Under the pieces are notes generated by a model that searched no databases, had not been told where the DNA came from, and saw nothing but the letters and a program-made list of their open reading frames with translations. A stretch of 64,000 nucleotides of DNA from Clonostachys chloroleuca (taxonomy: Eukaryota > Ascomycota > Sordariomycetes > Hypocreales > Bionectriaceae), in the NCBI GenBank assembly GCA_037952775.1, contig JBANAY010000003.1, positions 11,594,001-11,658,000 of the forward strand, in the 5' to 3' direction. A program made the translations under genes and the position numbers. Shown piece after piece: positions 35,375 to 45,931 of the stretch (position 1 is the first letter of the stretch; every line of letters begins with the position of its first letter).

Positions 35375-36231
35375 GGCGGCGTAAATGGAGCAAAAAAACA
35401 GGGTAGGTTTAAGCGTGGCGGGGGTACACTTTTGACACCACGAATCGTAACACGAGGACGAGAGAGAGGATCCCCCCAAGACACAACTGGGTTTCCTCGA
35501 TTTTTCAGAGTGCGGGTGTTGTGTTGTACAAGCTGTTGGTCGCCGTGGGAAGGTCTTCGCAGTGCCAAGCGGCCGTTGTTGCCTGTGGTGACTAATCGTG
35601 CTGCAAGCAACAACAACGCCCACGTGATCACCTGGACAACTTGCACGCGTTTTCTACGTTCGCAGGTTCGGCAGGTGAGAATAATCAAGGACTTAGTCGG
35701 CTGGGGTTAGATTCTATTTGACACATCTTCATTTGATTTGTGATATCTCGCTGCCAAGGCCCGATAGCCCTTATCGAGACGATCAAATGTCTGGGCTAAA
35801 TCCTGGGGGCGCATGTTATTAAATGACAGGTCAATGCCAGTTGATGAAGAACGCCACGAAACGTCATGGTGTAGAATTGCAAGAGTTCAATTGTTTTGAT
35901 ATCAACCATTGCGCCAGCGTTTCATGACCACAACCGACTCGTATTTGGTGCTGTTGAAGAAGCACACGGATTAGTTCACCAAGCGCCAAAAGCCAACAAG
36001 ACAACCGTAGCCAACCAACCCCTCTGTATCCTCCCGCCGTTGTCACATATATGGAGCAGATAACGAAGAAGAAAACATGCAGAAAAGAACCGACCATTGT
36101 GACGTCTTCATCATTCGGGGCGCATCTCGAATTGGGTATTATATAATAAATAGTAAGAACAGGACGGCACATTTTCTGGAAACCTACTCGTCCAATGTCA
36201 GATCATTAGACGAGAAGGTTATACCATCTCT
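35375..36231. other. intergenic, promoter of H4 variant and 3' region of areB
   Basis: About 860 nt between the H4-variant start and the areB stop, both on the minus strand. No TATA box is obvious and no further gene is seen. Confidence 0.5.
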
Positions 36232-38262
36232 TCAAGATTCTTCGTTCCCTGCCTCAGCTTTCACATCAGAGATCTCCTTGTTTTCAGGCTCGAGCTGGTT
36301 TGCCTCGCGCTCTAGTTGCTTTTCGGGCTGCTCGTCAGGTTGTTCACTAAGCTGGAGATCTATTTGAGGTTCAGCTTGGGGCTCGGGTTGGGGCTCAACG
36401 TTGCGCTCAGATTGCGGTTCTGGCTGTGCCTCCGTTTGCGCTTCCGAGGGGCTTTGAATGCGGGCCTTCTTGGCTGGTCTCTCGGTGGATATTTCGGCCG
36501 CATCCTTGAGCGCTTTCAACTCTAGCTCCATCTCATCCAGGCGCCTTTTCAGGCTGTTTTCCCTACGATGACTGTCATCGAGCTGGACACGCAATTGTTG
36601 CTCATTCTCTTGGCTAATTTCCAGCGTGGACCTGGATTGGGTTGGATCGAGCCCGGAAGCTTCTTGATCTCTTCTAGCTGCAGCTGCCTCCTGCTGCTCC
36701 AACTGACTGAGACGTCCTCGGAACAGCTCGTTTATGAATTCAAGCTCGCTCACACGTGTTTTCAGACTGGAATTCTGTGCGATAAGCTGTTCGTGTGTCT
36801 GTGGCGCATCAAGTCCCCTGTCGCCGTTGAGGGGAGAGCCTGTCCCATCGCCAGGCGCAAAACCGGATACACCAGTCGAGGCATATGGGTCATCCACCAT
36901 AAATGGCAGGGACTGGTTGTAGAGGGCTGGTGTTCCCGTCCTCGAGATTGGGGAGTCATGCCCATCGATCATACCGTTCGCTGATTTTCTCCGTGCGGCT
37001 TGGTTATTCTGCGCATTCATCTGCCATCACAGGTTAGCAATCGCATGCGATGAATTGATATCGAGGGAGAGTGGTCATAGAAGGGGGTGCGACAGATGCA
37101 GCGACCACTCTCGGAGGGAGAGGGTTACGGCGTCAATGGGTATGTTTACCTTCTTCTTAGGCGCTAAATCTGTGCGCATTGTCTTCACGCGATTACGGCT
37201 CTTGATGACATCTGTCTTGAGCGAAATCGGTCGGGGTCGGCCATGCAGCTTGAGGAAGAGGCCGCAAGCATTGCAGAGGACCGAGCCAAACTCGTCACGT
37301 CGCCATAACGGTGTCGTTGAGGTACTGCAGTTCTGACACGTAGGCTGCGAGGATGCGTTAGAGGCCATCATTATGATGAGTGTATCAAAGGGTGAAATCG
37401 AGAGCAAGCAGTCGGGGTTGGGGTGAGCTGGTAAGGTCGGGGCGTAGATTGATAATGCGATTTATCGCGATCCTGATAAGAGAGGCCGAGGGACAGGGTG
37501 CGAGCGCAAAAAATTCGACCCATCCAGAGTGGAAACTGAGAGATAAGGATGGGGAAAGATAAGACATGCAGGTAATTGGGGCCACCTAAGTGGTTGATAA
37601 AGCCCAGATGCGCACGTGATTCCACTGATAAGGAGCGATATGTGGAGCATTCTGGATTAGGAATAGTCTGCCAGGGAACGCAATACAGCACGCTTGCGGG
37701 ACATGGCAAAAAAAAAGGAAATGACGATAGCAAGAAACAAGATAAGGGGAATCGATAAAGGATAAGCAATCAACTTACCAAGCCATTTCCATGTCCCCCA
37801 GTCGTAGCACCTGGAGAAGGTCCGTGATAGGAAGGTTGCTGAGGTTGCGCGGGAGGGTGCTGCTGTGGTGCTACAGGAGGCTGAATATGCTGTTGAGATT
37901 GGTCGTGAGGTTGTGGTGCTGCTTCGGATTGAAGTTGAGGTTCAATATGTGAGTGAGAGACAGCTGCCGAAGCGCTATGCGAATGTGTTAGCGATTGGAC
38001 TTTTGAAGGCTGCCCGTTGAATTGCGACCCTCTAACAAATCGATCCCATTCGCCCACGAGGCAATGCGCTGCAGAAGTAATGGGAAACGTCGTATGGATA
38101 GTACCTTTGGTGCAATGCGTCGGCCGCCGCAGTAGCGCTGGTCGCAAGGGTTGAAATTCCTGGGAGTTGCGCAACAGCAGCAGATGCCGATGTCGAGGTC
38201 GAACTTGGTCGTGATATCGGGTCAACAGACGGAGGCGGCAGAGATTGCGGTCCTTCTTCCAT
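36232..38262 (-). CDS. areB: GATA-type zinc-finger regulator with C-terminal coiled coil (AreB/ASD-4 type)
   Basis: Four exons on the minus strand: 38262-38105, 37974-37779, 37344-37150, 37020-36232; 445 residues. Residues 1-118 are Ser/Ala- then Gln/Pro/His-rich. The single GATA finger (C121-x2-C124-x17-C142-x2-C145, [20 protein letters not shown]) is followed by [22 protein letters not shown], the basic tail typical of fungal GATA factors. The C-terminal exon carries a leucine-zipper-like coiled coil ([20 protein letters not shown], about 262-281) and a second helix near 330-360, then Glu/Gln/Pro repeats. This finger-plus-coiled-coil layout is that of AreB (Aspergillus, Fusarium) and ASD-4 (Neurospora), nitrogen-metabolism co-regulators related to yeast Dal80/Gzf3. 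Introns are 130, 434 and 129 nt. The 434-nt intron just before the finger has an in-frame ATG pair (37368 and 37365) near its end, allowing a shorter form. Divergent to svf1. Confidence 0.92.
37345..37778 (-). other. 434-nt areB intron with possible internal start
   Basis: Donor GTAAGTTG, branch CTAACGC, acceptor TCGCAG. The frame of the finger exon stays open back into the intron and includes MMASNASSQ just before PTCQNC. The intron is three to six times the usual length in this window. Confidence 0.7.
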
Positions 38263-39608
38263 GTCTAGAACTCGTTGGCAAGGAGAAGCCGCGCGTATTT
38301 GAGGGAATTGATCGGGAGTTCGAGGCTGCTATCGGTAAGCCAGGATGAAGTTGGTTGGAAAGACCGAAGGCGAAGAGGTTGCGAGTATATCGACCAGATT
38401 AGAGATTAGACACAAGGCGTGGATAGACTATAGTCTGAGTGAGTCGCTTCGTTACTCTGTTGCGATTGTGCGTGGGGGTTGCCAAGGAGAGTGTCGCAGT
38501 CGCCAAAGTTAATAAATGTTGACAGGAGAAGTCGGAGAAAATATGTGAAGTTGGATAGGATAATGGCACGAATTATTGGCTCCGAGTGGACGCGCTGGGG
38601 TGGGCGCGAAACACCTGCTTAGGTGGTGACATCGTGCGCTGCAGGAGCCAATCACCCCACTAAAATAGTAATCCAGCAGCTAAAATTGATTAGGTAAAGG
38701 CGACTGAATAGGAGAACGCCACAAAACACTGCAGCACCGATCCCAGATGTCTTTGCTGCTTCTAGCTGTTTATTTAGAGCAGCTCATCCAGAGACTGGCT
38801 GGAGCCGCCTATCGCGCTGTCAGAAGAGCCGCAAGCAGTTTACGTATATATGATGGGTCTATGACATGCCGTATGGGTGTGATGTCCGCATGCCATGTAG
38901 CCCACCGCTTCTTGGTGCTGCCTTGAGGTACATCAGCATCCAAGCCCTTTTGGATAAGAAATTGCCTGCCATTTTGCACCCCTGAGATAAGATGGATGGG
39001 ATTTGTTCGGCATGCAGCATGCACGCTGTAAACATGTGGCTGATCCTGGTGGTAGTCGAAGATTAACCTAGATAGCCAGCCTCCCATCCCCTTTATGGCC
39101 TGATAAAGTGACACAAGGTCCTGCAAATTCAAGATCTCTGCTGACCACAGACTGGGACCAAAGTCGGGCTGTCAGGCTGCCCCACACCATACACCACGGC
39201 CAGCGTCATAGGCGGAATCATGCAGATCGAGGGGTTGGGGTTCGGGTTCCTGTACCCTTTCTACCTGGCTAAAGTTCACATGTGTCCGTCTCCATTAAAT
39301 TCGGCATATTCTGGTGGCTCTTTAGGATGCTAGGATCAACCAGAATGTAGATGAATGCACTAATAAACTTCTGTCATGTCGTAAGATGATCTCTCCACTT
39401 ACTACTAACGTAAGAAGCTGCTTGTTGTGAGTGGTAGCAACCTCAGGTATTTCTGGGTACCACTGCAAAGGCAAGGCCAAAAAAGCATGCGAGACCCTCC
39501 CTAGACCGACCCGGACGGACTAATAAGCAGGTGTTCCTTCTTTTCATCTTTCCACTGTAAAGATCCCATCACCTCAACCAGATCCTCACCACCACGAGCC
39601 ACTTCGCC
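38263..39608. other. divergent intergenic region areB/svf1
   Basis: 1.35 kb between two divergent starts. I see no gene. The open frame at 38809-39132 (minus) has no family features. Confidence 0.5.
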
Positions 39609-40985
39609 ATGTTCAACTGGGCAAAGCAACAGTAAGAAAGACACCGCCTTCCGCCTGCGTTTCCTGCCCCCGCATCCCGCATCCCACATTCCCCTCCATT
39701 CTCTTGATATTGACCGCAACTGCATCAGGCTGGCCAATGTGGCCGGGACACAAGAGCCCATCTATGGCCCTTCAGCCATCCGATCGGTCGCTGAAGAGGC
39801 TAAGACCACCAAATATACGGAGCTCACTAGAGATGATCTGAAATGGCAGCGCATGGATTCGACGAATGTCGAGACCGAGACTTTCTACCTCACCTCTGAC
39901 AATGGCCATGTCGCCATGGCCCAGGTCATTTACAGCAACGTTGCGTACGGTTGCACCCCAAAACAACCTTTATCTCCTCTTCCATCAGCTAACAGCCTTC
40001 CATGACAGTGGTATTCGAGTCACCGCCCAGTTCAACGTCAAGATCTTCTCCAGCGACCCTGCGAAACCACACCTGTGGTGTTCCACCCCTCTGAACAACA
40101 TCAGCTTCAGCGAGGATAACGCCAGTTTCTACGCCGACGACTGTGCCCTTGAGTTCTCCGAGGATGGCACCTACTATACTATCAAGAGCCACAACGACGA
40201 GCGGGCCGTTGTCAACCTCAAGATCACCCGCCAAAGCCCGGGGTTCCAGGCGGGCAAGACGGGCAAGTCACTCTTCGGAACCGACCTGGCACACCCCTGG
40301 GGCTCCATGCGCCACGCCTTCTGGCCCCGATGCGCTGCTACCGGCACCATCACCACCAAGGAGGGCGAGATTGACTTCACCGGCAAGGCCCTCTACATTT
40401 ACGCCATCCAGGGCATGAAGCCTCACCACGCTGCCGCGCGATGGAACTTTGCAAACTTTCAAGGCCCTACCTTCTCCGCCGTCATGATGGAGTTCACGAC
40501 GCCGCCTTCATATGGAGAGACTCTGGTGAATGTCGGAGGTGTAGTTAAGAGCGATGAGATCATCATCGCTGGCTGCGACAACGAAGCCAAGCATCTCAAG
40601 GCCAAGCAGGACTCCGAAAATGACTGGCCCGAGCCTAGCGAAGTTCGTTTCTTCTGGAAGGGAACTACTAAGGATGGAAAGGATGTTGAAGCAGTCATTG
40701 AAGGCCCTCTTGGAGACAGAACCGACCGCGTTGACGTCATGGCCGAAGTGCCTGGTTTCGTGAAGAAGATTGTGGCCGGAGCTGCCGGAACAAAGCCATA
40801 TATTTATCAGGTTCGTGAAAACCCCGACTGCCAAATGTTGAACCTATCTGTTTGTTGTTTCATGAACTAATATGGTGTGGAACCAATAGTATGCCCCCAA
40901 AGTCACGCTCAAGGTCAAGATCGGAGACGAGGTGACCACTGAAGAGGGCCAGCTCTTTAGCGAAGCCACATTCATCGTGGAGTAA
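39609..40985 (+). CDS. svf1: survival factor 1 (Svf1), lipocalin-like ceramide carrier
   Basis: Four exons: 39609-39631, 39729-39944, 40009-40810, 40890-40985; 378 residues, the usual fungal length. The start [21 protein letters not shown] is the family N-terminus and forms the amphipathic membrane-binding helix. Two lipocalin-like Svf1 domains follow (first from about residue 45 with [20 protein letters not shown], second from about 190 with [20 protein letters not shown] and [12 protein letters not shown]). Yeast Svf1 was found as a survival factor in oxidative and diauxic stress and later as a carrier moving ceramide between ER and Golgi; the same role is inferred here. Introns are 97, 64 and 79 nt. 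The last has an atypical GTTCGT donor, but the join [15 protein letters not shown] matches the family. Confidence 0.94.
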
Positions 40986-41644
40986 CGCAACAGCGCCTAG
41001 GCTATTGGGGAGACATGGAATTCATTACGCATGATCATTGGGTAATTAATCAGGGGACTTGATTGGAATAAGGCGTTGGAGACGGACTGTTCGCTCGTTT
41101 TTTAAGGATTCGTTCGGCCCTCGCATGATGAGATATACGTACATATACATCTACTGGTGTGTAGCCTCAGTTCTGGTTCTTGGATGAGAAACAATTGGAT
41201 TTGTACATGCAGTTGACTTGTAGTAAATGGGAGAGAAACGCGTCAAAAAACAAACCACACTCACTCAACCGATAAGATCATCCGACCACCATGTCCGCCC
41301 CGGTTCCGCGATGGAGATAATGTGTTTCCATGTGAGTGGTGGCCGCTGTGATCCAGAACGACCGGTTGCATAAGTCGGCGCCCATCCCACCCACACTGAC
41401 AGGTGGACGGACCAACGTCCGCAAACTCAAAGCAGCTGAAGGAATGGAGGATGGGTGTCCCCGAATAGGATCTGTTTCGGACCACAAAAATAGATGACAA
41501 GCGGCCAGCCTAAATATAATGTGAGATATGAGCTTGGGCAATAAATGAGCGCGAGGGCCCCCGACATCAATCAAAACATGGAACTGGCAACTGTCATGCA
41601 CGGCAGCTACTCGAAGAACAAAACAGCTTTTTGAAGTTTTGATC
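40986..41644. other. intergenic
   Basis: Probable svf1 3' untranslated region and promoter of the next gene. No other feature is seen. Confidence 0.5.
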
Positions 41645-42164
41645 ATGTCTCGCGATACATATACGCCAATCTTCTCATCGCCTTTAAATCCTTCATCTTC
41701 TTCCGAGGATGGTCAGGCTAAGCGGACCCGGCCTACCCCAAACCCAGCTTCGACCCGGTGCAAACGCATGCCTAGCCCGTCCCAGAGACTGATGCGAAAG
41801 AAAGCCGCCGAGGCTTGGAAGTCAGAGGCCCTTCAGCGCCAGGTCGCCGAGTATGAGCGCCAAACATTGGAAGCCTTATCGGCCAAGAGCGTATGTGCTT
41901 ACCCACATGGAGGCCCGGTCTTCACATGGAAGCCCAATTTAGCTGACATTTATTGAACCTTGTTTCAAGCCATCCCCAGCGCGGACCTTAGCACACAAAC
42001 CCAAGGGCCTGAGGGATGCCCAAGAAGGAGACAAACCACGGCGGAAGAGCCTGACAGAGCAGTTGCCTTTCCTCCAAGGTCTGAGTCTTGGCGTAATGAT
42101 GCCCGATAGATGGAATCGGCCCGTCAACCCGATATGGATATTCTCGCCAAAAAAGACGAAATAG
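41645..42164 (+). CDS. small hypothetical protein, two exons
   Basis: Exons 41645-41890 (82 codons) and 41970-42164 joined across a 79-nt intron (GTATGTGC ... GCTGACATT ... TTTCAAG), giving 146 residues. Without splicing the frame ends at 41956. With it the frame gains 64 residues, and an open continuation exactly in phase supports the model. The N-terminus is Ser/Pro/Thr-rich. The middle is a charged helix (SQRLMRKKAAEAWKSEALQR). The second exon is basic (KPKGLRDAQEGDKPRRKS) and ends with LPFLQGLSLGVMMPDRWNRP, a hydrophobic, motif-like tail. There is no signal peptide or membrane segment. I do not recognise the family. It converges on the next gene with 242 nt between stops. The acceptor could instead be the CCCAG ten bases downstream. 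Confidence 0.55.
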
Positions 42165-42406
42165 GAGATAATTTGAGATACGAATAATGATAATTAACGA
42201 TGAACACCAAGTGGCATTTTGGAAGTTAATATCGCGACATCTGTACATAATAAGTGGATTGTTTCTGTCTATATCATCACCAGGAGTTGTGTTAGATATC
42301 CCATGGAGCCTCACCCTCTCCTTGCCCCTTCCTTCTATGTACGAACGCCATAAAACAATATTTTTTCGTCATCTACAGTGATGATACAGCGCATCAATCG
42401 TGATTA

Positions 42407-43328
42407 TCATTCCTTCTTCCCCTTTTCGCCGCCGACGTCTGGCACGTCCTTCTCCTTACCATCGTCCTTTGACTTTTCTGAAGGCGAGGGTACGTGGACC
42501 TTGGCGGCCTCCTCGCCCTTTTGCAATGCTTGTTCCACTTGCCAGATCGCACGCTCCAGCTCGACCTCCAATTCGGGGATGTTGAGAGTATCCGAGAAAT
42601 TGCGAACTTGTCTCTGTGTGAGGAGTATCTGCTCCTTCACGTCCAATGAGTCGCTGATAGTCGGTCCGTCCTTGATGTAGAGATGATCTAGAGTCTCTGA
42701 CGGCTTATCCTTGATAAGTTTATTTTCGAGGAGCCATTGCACGTGCTTGCCACCAGATATGGCGCGCCAATGGGACCAGGCACGGTAGGCTAGGTAGAAG
42801 AAAGGAATGTTGGGGATTCTAGCCAGCGGTCCAGGTCAGCCCGAGTCAACTCTCGTCCAATGAGCCGCATTTCGCAGCAAGAACTTACACGGGGAGGATG
42901 GCAACGGGTGCGGTGAAAGGCATAGCCACGAAGCTGAGCATCAGGCGCTTCCTGTGCAACGACTCGCGCTCCGTCACCAACGTCCTCAGAATCGACTGCG
43001 CCCTGTGGGCGGGGATCGTCGCGCCCGGGAACACCAGCTCGACATCGTCCTGGCCCCCGAGCTCCTCGGCGCGCCTCCGCTTGGACAGAGGAGGTATGGA
43101 CTTGAGGCCCCATTCCTCGTAGGGGATCCGGCGGAACGCATGGTTTCCGTAGTCGACCAGCTTGCGCTGCCAGCCAGACTCCTTTTTCTCATACTCGGCC
43201 CACTTCTTGGCGGCGAAGCCGACGATCTTGTCGGCGATATTCTGGTTCGTGTCCGTCGTCGGGATATGGACTCGGTGGGCGTACAGCAGCGTGCGCCGCG
43301 TGGAGAGCGGCAAGAGGTATATACGCAT
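42407..43328 (-). CDS. mrx19: mitochondrial Mit_KHE1 family protein (yeast Mrx19/YDL183C homologue)
   Basis: Two exons on the minus strand: 43328-42889 and 42818-42407; 283 residues. The 70-nt intron (GTAAGTTC ... GCTGACCTG ... GGCTAG) joins AILPV to IPNIPFFYLAYRAWSHWRA in phase. The family is linked to mitochondrial K+/H+ exchange. Typical features are MRIYLLPLSTRRTLLYAHRV at the N-terminus, the segment FAAKKWAEYEKKESGWQRKL, HAFRRIPYEEWGLKSIPP, and a hydrophobic hairpin at about 127-165 (MLSFVAMPFTAPVAILPVIP then FFYLAYRAW). The C-terminal part is helical and acidic, ending in a Lys/Glu-rich, probably disordered tail. It should sit in the inner mitochondrial membrane; ion specificity cannot be read from sequence. 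Confidence 0.88.
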
Positions 43329-45931
43329 CGCTGGTTATACTTTCGCTTGCGTCTCGGAGATGTCGGTGTCGAGGTTCAGGCAGGCGGGCGGGTTTGGGGG
43401 AGGGATAGCTGGCGGGGGCCGGGATTCCACGATGCTGCGGCGAGCGCTAACGGACTCTACTGGTCCATTGTCAGGCAGACGTTTGGGATGAAGTCGACGA
43501 GCGTTGCAGTGGGCAGCAGATGAGGGCCGATGCTTATTTATCGGCGTGTTCGAGGTCCGTTAGCATCTCCTCGATAAAATTACTAGGGGACCACTCGATG
43601 ACGCACATGGGACAGCTGTACTGGACATTATTCGCCCAAAGTCTCACAGCCATCGGAGCCACTTTTATGATCTCCAGCAGGAGCAAGAGACCCCACCATT
43701 CCCCTCCACGCAGGAACCGGTGAGTGTGGCTTCCAGGACGTGGGTATGAATTATGAAATCCAGTAAAGCTCTGTTCCTGTCTCAAACATGGATTTTATTA
43801 AGCGTATTTTTATTCTCGAAAATTATAAGTGTTTCATTCATGCCCATTGGGTAAGAACTCGGTTTCATGTGGCCTGAATTGGCTCAAGAGAAGCATGGAT
43901 TCGATGGCTTTAATGAATCGTTTTATCCTCCGAATCGCATGTTCATCTTTCAACCTTCTACCAAGTGAACGAATACGAACAGATACTGCATTGAATTTTA
44001 CTTGGATGGATTGAGAATTACTGAACAATAAAGTCCTTCATCCTTCTCAATTCACAATTTCCTCATCCTCTTTAAGCATATCTAGGTTCATTTGTGTCGT
44101 TTCCAGGTTTATTATCTGCACTCAGATATATCTCCTTACCTGTTAAGTCTGTTACCAAATCACAGAATGCTCAAAAGATACTATTGAGTTTAGGCACTAG
44201 TGTTATGCCTTGAGCTGGCGGTGAAACCCTTTGCAGCCTACAGACGTATCTGATTACCCTATCATCGTCGAGTAATATCCGATGCCTCTTGGTGAGGATA
44301 TTTGTCTTCATCCCTGCCGCAACTTTTAGGTTGCATCCGAGACATGCCGGATTCGGCGTTGAATACGCCGTACCCATCAGCTTGATTTGTTCTCTGGCTC
44401 TTGCCGCCCAATTGGGCTGTCGTCTATGTATTAGCGGTCTGTGTTGTGTTGTGGTAAATCAATCCAATTGGCATGCCAACAATCTCTTTGAACTGCGGCG
44501 GAATGCCGAGATGAGTAATTGCCCAACCTACTCAAGAGGGGCGGAGAGAGCGCGATATGAAACCATTTCGTTTATCTAGATGATGTCCGTTCTATATGGA
44601 CCGAAGCAGGGCGGCATCCCGTAGATTCATAGAACTCGATTCAGTAAATTTCCAAGCGAGCCCAAGCCCTGATGATGCACTGAGCCCCCACAAGAATTCC
44701 TTCCATATCTTCACAATATGTCCTCAAACCCATGTCAGGGCTAACTAGCTCGTTGGTGCTATTCTGTATTCTATCCTAGGGTGTAAAAGGTCAGCAGAAG
44801 CCACCTGCAGCTATCAGCGTCCACTTCCGCTGGCAAGGGAGTTGGTTGGTTTGTTCCAATAAGACACGAGAAGACAGTGCATAGATTGTGTTACCACAAG
44901 AAGGACAACTAGTCGAGGTGACAGAAGAATGATGCCTACGCTGAGTCAAGATGCCAAGCGGACCTTTTCTTGTGTTTTCTTTTGCTCGCGTGCTCACAGC
45001 CAGGTGACTTGCTGATTTATCGGTCATTAGCGGGACTGGGGCATTAACCGGAGCGCGTACCTAATGCGTTGGGGCTGGCGGGGACGAGCCTAGACCTTCT
45101 TCACCAGCACTGACAGGCTTGACAGCCAGGCCCAAACCAATCGAGGCCATGCTTGCATGCAGGTCGGAAGCGGTTGTCAAGCGAAAGTAGAGCAAGCACC
45201 TGATACGTTGGCACAAGGCATCGGTGGCTAGATGCAGCGCAGCACAGAACCAATACGAATGCGTCAACTTTCACCAAGAAAACGTCATGTAAGAATAGGC
45301 CGCTTCTAGCCCGAGCCAGAGAGCTGCACCTCAGGCGTTGTAGTGCCTTACAGGAAGGGCCAATAGTGCCGTGGTCCTTTAAAGTGGATACGTGGCCCAA
45401 CCTCAACCAATGGTAGGCCCGGACCGCTAATGGCCGGTGGCCCAGCACAGCCCCGCAGAGCCACAGGCGAATGGACAAAGGGCCAAGGGCCGGGCCTAGC
45501 ACCACCGTCGTCCTCTTTCCTTCATCTTCCACCTCGACAATCACATGTGAATGTCTTCAGCATAATCCTATCCATCCCCAGCAGAGGCACACCAAGCGGT
45601 CCAATTAAAAATTAAAAGCCGCATCAACTGCGTGCTTGGACAGTGCGGGCTAGATTCAACTCGTCCCGCCCGACTATACCCAACAAACCTGGCTGTAACA
45701 CGGCCACATCCAGCTTGCAGCTACCAAGCGGGGACTTCTTCAGGCCGATCCCAAAGCTCTCTACTCGTCTTTCTTGTTTCCATTCATCCTGTTCTCTTCA
45801 AAAATCTCCTGTTGGCCTTGCCTTGCCATTTCCGACCCAATTGACTCCTTCATTCTCGGCCCTGGCTGCCCTTTTTATTCTTTTCCTCGCGTTGCATCTT
45901 GACGAGATTGTTTTGGATACCATAGTCAAAC
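43329..45931. other. intergenic, with protein-like broken frames on the minus strand
   Basis: 2.6 kb between the divergent starts of mrx19 and cho2. On the minus strand three short frames (43785-43534, 44028-43834, 44377-44171) read more like protein than the usual random frames here, for example GLLLLLEIIKVAPMAVRLW and KVAAGMKTNILTKRHRILLD, but they are separated by stops without obvious introns and I recognise no family. The part 43.79-44.2 kb is AT-rich. The right end (about 45.6-45.9 kb) is pyrimidine-rich and is probably the cho2 promoter and leader. Confidence 0.4.
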
